Source of the DNA: RGDT01 sp964630925
GTDB taxonomy: Bacteria > Planctomycetota > Planctomycetia > Gemmatales > Gemmataceae
Length of the DNA stretch: 15,979 nucleotides
Direction: 5' to 3'
NCBI GenBank assembly: GCA_964630925.1
Contig: CAZVZK010000202.1
Location: 1-15,979 of the forward strand
The notes beneath the pieces are model-generated. The model worked only from the letters and a program-made list of their open reading frames with translations. It did no database searches and was not told the DNA's origin. The first letter of the stretch is position 1. Each line of letters opens with the position of its first letter. Shown here piece by piece: positions 14,239 through 15,979 of the stretch. A program made the translations under genes and the position numbers.

Positions 14239-15979
14239 ATGAGACTCACACCATACTGCCAGGGGATCGCCACCCTGTTCGCATTTCTCGTCCTCGTCGG
14301 GTCGGCGTCCGCGCAGGGGACCGACCCGCCGCCGTTCGACCGCGACGCGCCGCCCGGCGCGCCGCCGCCGGTGCCTGACGCCGACGCGCCGGTGCCGCAG
14401 ACGCGCGGCCCCGTCCACGAGGGGTTCGCGCAGCCGGGCACGCTGACGCCGACCCCGCGCTTGCCTGCGCCCAAGGCTCCGCCCGCGCCGCTCGACGAGG
14501 CGCCGCCGGATACGCGGCCCGAGGGCGACGGCGTCATGTGGGTGCCCGGCTACTGGAGCTGGGACGATGACACCAAGGACTTCCTGTGGGTGAGCGGCTT
14601 CTGGCGCGTCGCGCCTCCGGGCCGCAAGTGGGTGCCCGGCTACTGGGCGCGCACGGAGGACGGCTACGTGTGGGTGTCCGGCATGTGGGCCGACGCCAGC
14701 GTGCCCGAGGTGCCGTACTACCCCGAGCCGCCGGATTCGCGTGAGGAGGGGCCGGCTTTCCCACCGCCGGATGATTCGTCCATCTACGTGCCGGGTGTGT
14801 GGATGTTCCGCGACGAGCGGTTCCTGTGGCGTCCGGGTTACTGGCTGGGCTTCAAGCCGGGCTGGGTCTACTGCCCGCCGCGCTGGTTCTGGACCCCGCG
14901 AGGCTGGTTCTGCAACGGCGGGTACTGGGACCGGCCGCTGGACCGGCGTGGCCTCCTGTACGCACCGTATGCCGTGCCGCGCGGCCTGTACGCCCGCGCC
15001 GGCTACCGCTTCACGCCGCGCCATGCCGTGGGCGCCGGGGCGCTGACGGGGTCGCTGTTCATCGGGCCGAGGGGCAATTACGCATTCGGCGATTACTACG
15101 GGGTGGTGAACGCCCGGCGCGGCTACCAGTCGTGGGCAGCGAACGGGGCGCGCGTCCGCGATCCGCTGTACGGCTACTACCGTGCCGCGAACCGGGGCAA
15201 CCCGGCGTGGGAGCGCGACCTGATGACGACCTACCGCGGCCGCGTGGCCGGGGACGTGGCGCGTCCGCCGCGTAACCTGGCGGCTCAGGATCGTCTGGCC
15301 CCCTCCGCGGCGGTGGTTGCGCCGCCGGCCCGACTGGCCGACGCGCCGCGAATGAGGGCGGTGACACGCGAGGACCGCGTCGCCGTGGACCGTGTGTCCG
15401 AGGCCCTGCGTCGGGCGAGCGTCGAACGGCGCGTGGCGGAGGTGGAGCGTCCGAGGGTGTCGGCGGGCCGGCCCGCGCCGCTGTCGCTCCGTGACTTGCC
15501 GTCCCCTCGGGGCGACACCCCGCGGGTGACGACGCCGAGGCCGGAGACCCCGAGGATCGAGGGCCCGCGTGGGACGCCGCGGCCAGAGACGCCGAGGATC
15601 GAGGGCCCGCGGGTGACGCCGCCGCGATTGGAGGCCCCGAAGACGCCGACGCCGCGGCCGGAGACGCCCAAGACCCCGGCGCCGAAGTTGGAGACGCCAC
15701 GCATCGAGACGCCGCGGCCCCTGCCCCCGGCCACGCCGCCTCGGGTGACGACACCCCCCGTGACGCCGCCTCGCGTGACGACGCCGCCGAGGATCGAGAC
15801 GCCGAGGAGCCTGCCTCCCCGGGTGACGACCCCCCCGGTGTCCCCCCCGAGGGTCACGACGCCTCCGCCGGCACCTCGGGTGACGCCGCCGGCACCCCGC
15901 GTGACGCCGCCGGCGCCCCGCGCGGCTCCGCCGGCGCCCCGCGCGGCTCCGCCGCGTCGCACGGCAGAGGCCCCGCGTG
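14239..15979 (+). CDS. Secreted W-x-x-G-x-W repeat protein with Pro/Arg/Thr-rich tail (3' end outside window)
   Basis: ATG 14239 has GGGGAGG (14226-14232) six bases upstream, and the frame stays open for 580 codons to the window edge without a stop. Residues 1-25 form a signal peptide (LFAFLVLVGSASA, cleavage likely before Gln26). A proline-rich spacer (about 29-95) leads to aromatic repeats: WVPGYW (101-106), WVSGFW (117-122), WVPGYW (131-136), WVSGMW (145-150), YVPGVW (183-188) and WRPGYW (197-202). These fit the YXWGXW/WxxGxW repeat proteins found in many planctomycetes. A Tyr/Gly/Arg-rich middle (about 205-340) has motifs such as YGYYRAANRGNPAWERDL. From about residue 425 the chain is low-complexity (PRVTTPP, PETPRIEGPR, PPAPRAA). 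The role is unknown; a cell-envelope or matrix protein is inferred from the signal peptide and repeats. The antisense frame is open too, but is a compositional shadow. Confidence 0.85.
   Translation, partial: MRLTPYCQGIATLFAFLVLVGSASAQGTDPPPFDRDAPPGAPPPVPDADAPVPQTRGPVHEGFAQPGTLTPTPRLPAPKAPPAPLDEAPPDTRPEGDGVMWVPGYWSWDDDTKDFLWVSGFWRVAPPGRKWVPGYWARTEDGYVWVSGMWADASVPEVPYYPEPPDSREEGPAFPPPDDSSIYVPGVWMFRDERFLWRPGYWLGFKPGWVYCPPRWFWTPRGWFCNGGYWDRPLDRRGLLYAPYAVPRGLYARAGYRFTPRHAVGAGALTGSLFIGPRGNYAFGDYYGVVNARRGYQSWAANGARVRDPLYGYYRAANRGNPAWERDLMTTYRGRVAGDVARPPRNLAAQDRLAPSAAVVAPPARLADAPRMRAVTREDRVAVDRVSEALRRASVERRVAEVERPRVSAGRPAPLSLRDLPSPRGDTPRVTTPRPETPRIEGPRGTPRPETPRIEGPRVTPPRLEAPKTPTPRPETPKTPAPKLETPRIETPRPLPPATPPRVTTPPVTPPRVTTPPRIETPRSLPPRVTTPPVSPPRVTTPPPAPRVTPPAPRVTPPAPRAAPPAPRAAPPRRTAEAPR
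15865..15948 (+). repeat. Four tandem 21-base units in the proline-rich tail
   Basis: The units at 15865-15885, 15886-15906, 15907-15927 and 15928-15948 encode PPAPRVT, PPAPRVT, PPAPRAA and PPAPRAA. The last two are identical at DNA level. Further upstream a second short repeat encodes PETPRIEGPR twice (about 15542-15612). In-frame unit length suggests growth and loss by slippage without breaking the frame. Confidence 0.8.

Noticed and set aside
13417..15024. Minus-strand open frame of 535 codons
   Set aside because: It is antisense to rpe (unmistakable motifs) and to the W-x-x-G-x-W gene; Arg/His-rich product without domains.
15285..15962. Minus-strand Gly/Val/Thr-rich open frame that looks like a repeat protein
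   Set aside because: It is the reverse complement of the PRVTTPP tail. The plus-strand frame continues from a signal peptide and aromatic repeats and is the real one.

Overview
The window is GC-rich, densely coded bacterial DNA. It most resembles a planctomycete, probably of the Gemmata/Gemmataceae type. The clues are the C-terminal end of a DUF1501 protein, tandem exported TPR-CHAT proteins, a W-x-x-G-x-W repeat protein with a proline-rich tail, and an Rpn/PD-(D/E)XK-type protein with a decayed paralogous tail. This assignment rests on family content and composition only; no rRNA or tRNA gene was recognised.

Layout. Positions 1-434 (+) are the end of a DUF1501 gene. Positions 511-2070 (+) encode the most unusual protein here: a family-1 uracil-DNA-glycosylase-like domain fused to an R-S-ExE mono-ADP-ribosyltransferase domain. 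It converges, one base apart, with a three-gene minus-strand operon (10469 down to 2072): two paralogous TPR-CHAT proteins with signal peptides, then a membrane protein fused to a spermidine-synthase-like domain. Both operon junctions are 4-base ATGA overlaps and carry almost the same sequence. A 114-base divergent intergenic region (10470-10583) separates the operon from a plus-strand SPFH/band-7 coiled-coil protein (10584-11975) that carries a TatA-like amphipathic motif but no membrane helix.

Positions 11976-13126 (-) hold an Rpn-like nuclease/transposase-family gene, followed by a duplicated and broken copy of its C-terminal end. A 362-base gap (13127-13488) has no convincing gene but contains AT-rich TGCAAT inverted and direct repeats. 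Then come ribulose-phosphate 3-epimerase (rpe, 13489-14133, +) and a secreted W-x-x-G-x-W repeat protein (14239 to the window end, +) that runs off the edge in a proline/arginine/threonine-rich tail.

How the genes relate. The CHAT-CHAT-membrane operon is the only clear co-transcribed unit. The divergent SPFH gene may share its control region, but a functional link is inference. The glycosylase-like/ADP-ribosyltransferase fusion stands alone and is the best candidate for a little-described system; its pairing of nucleic-acid-base recognition with NAD-dependent modification would suit a conflict, defence or DNA-modification role. No CRISPR array, insertion sequence or phage genes were seen.
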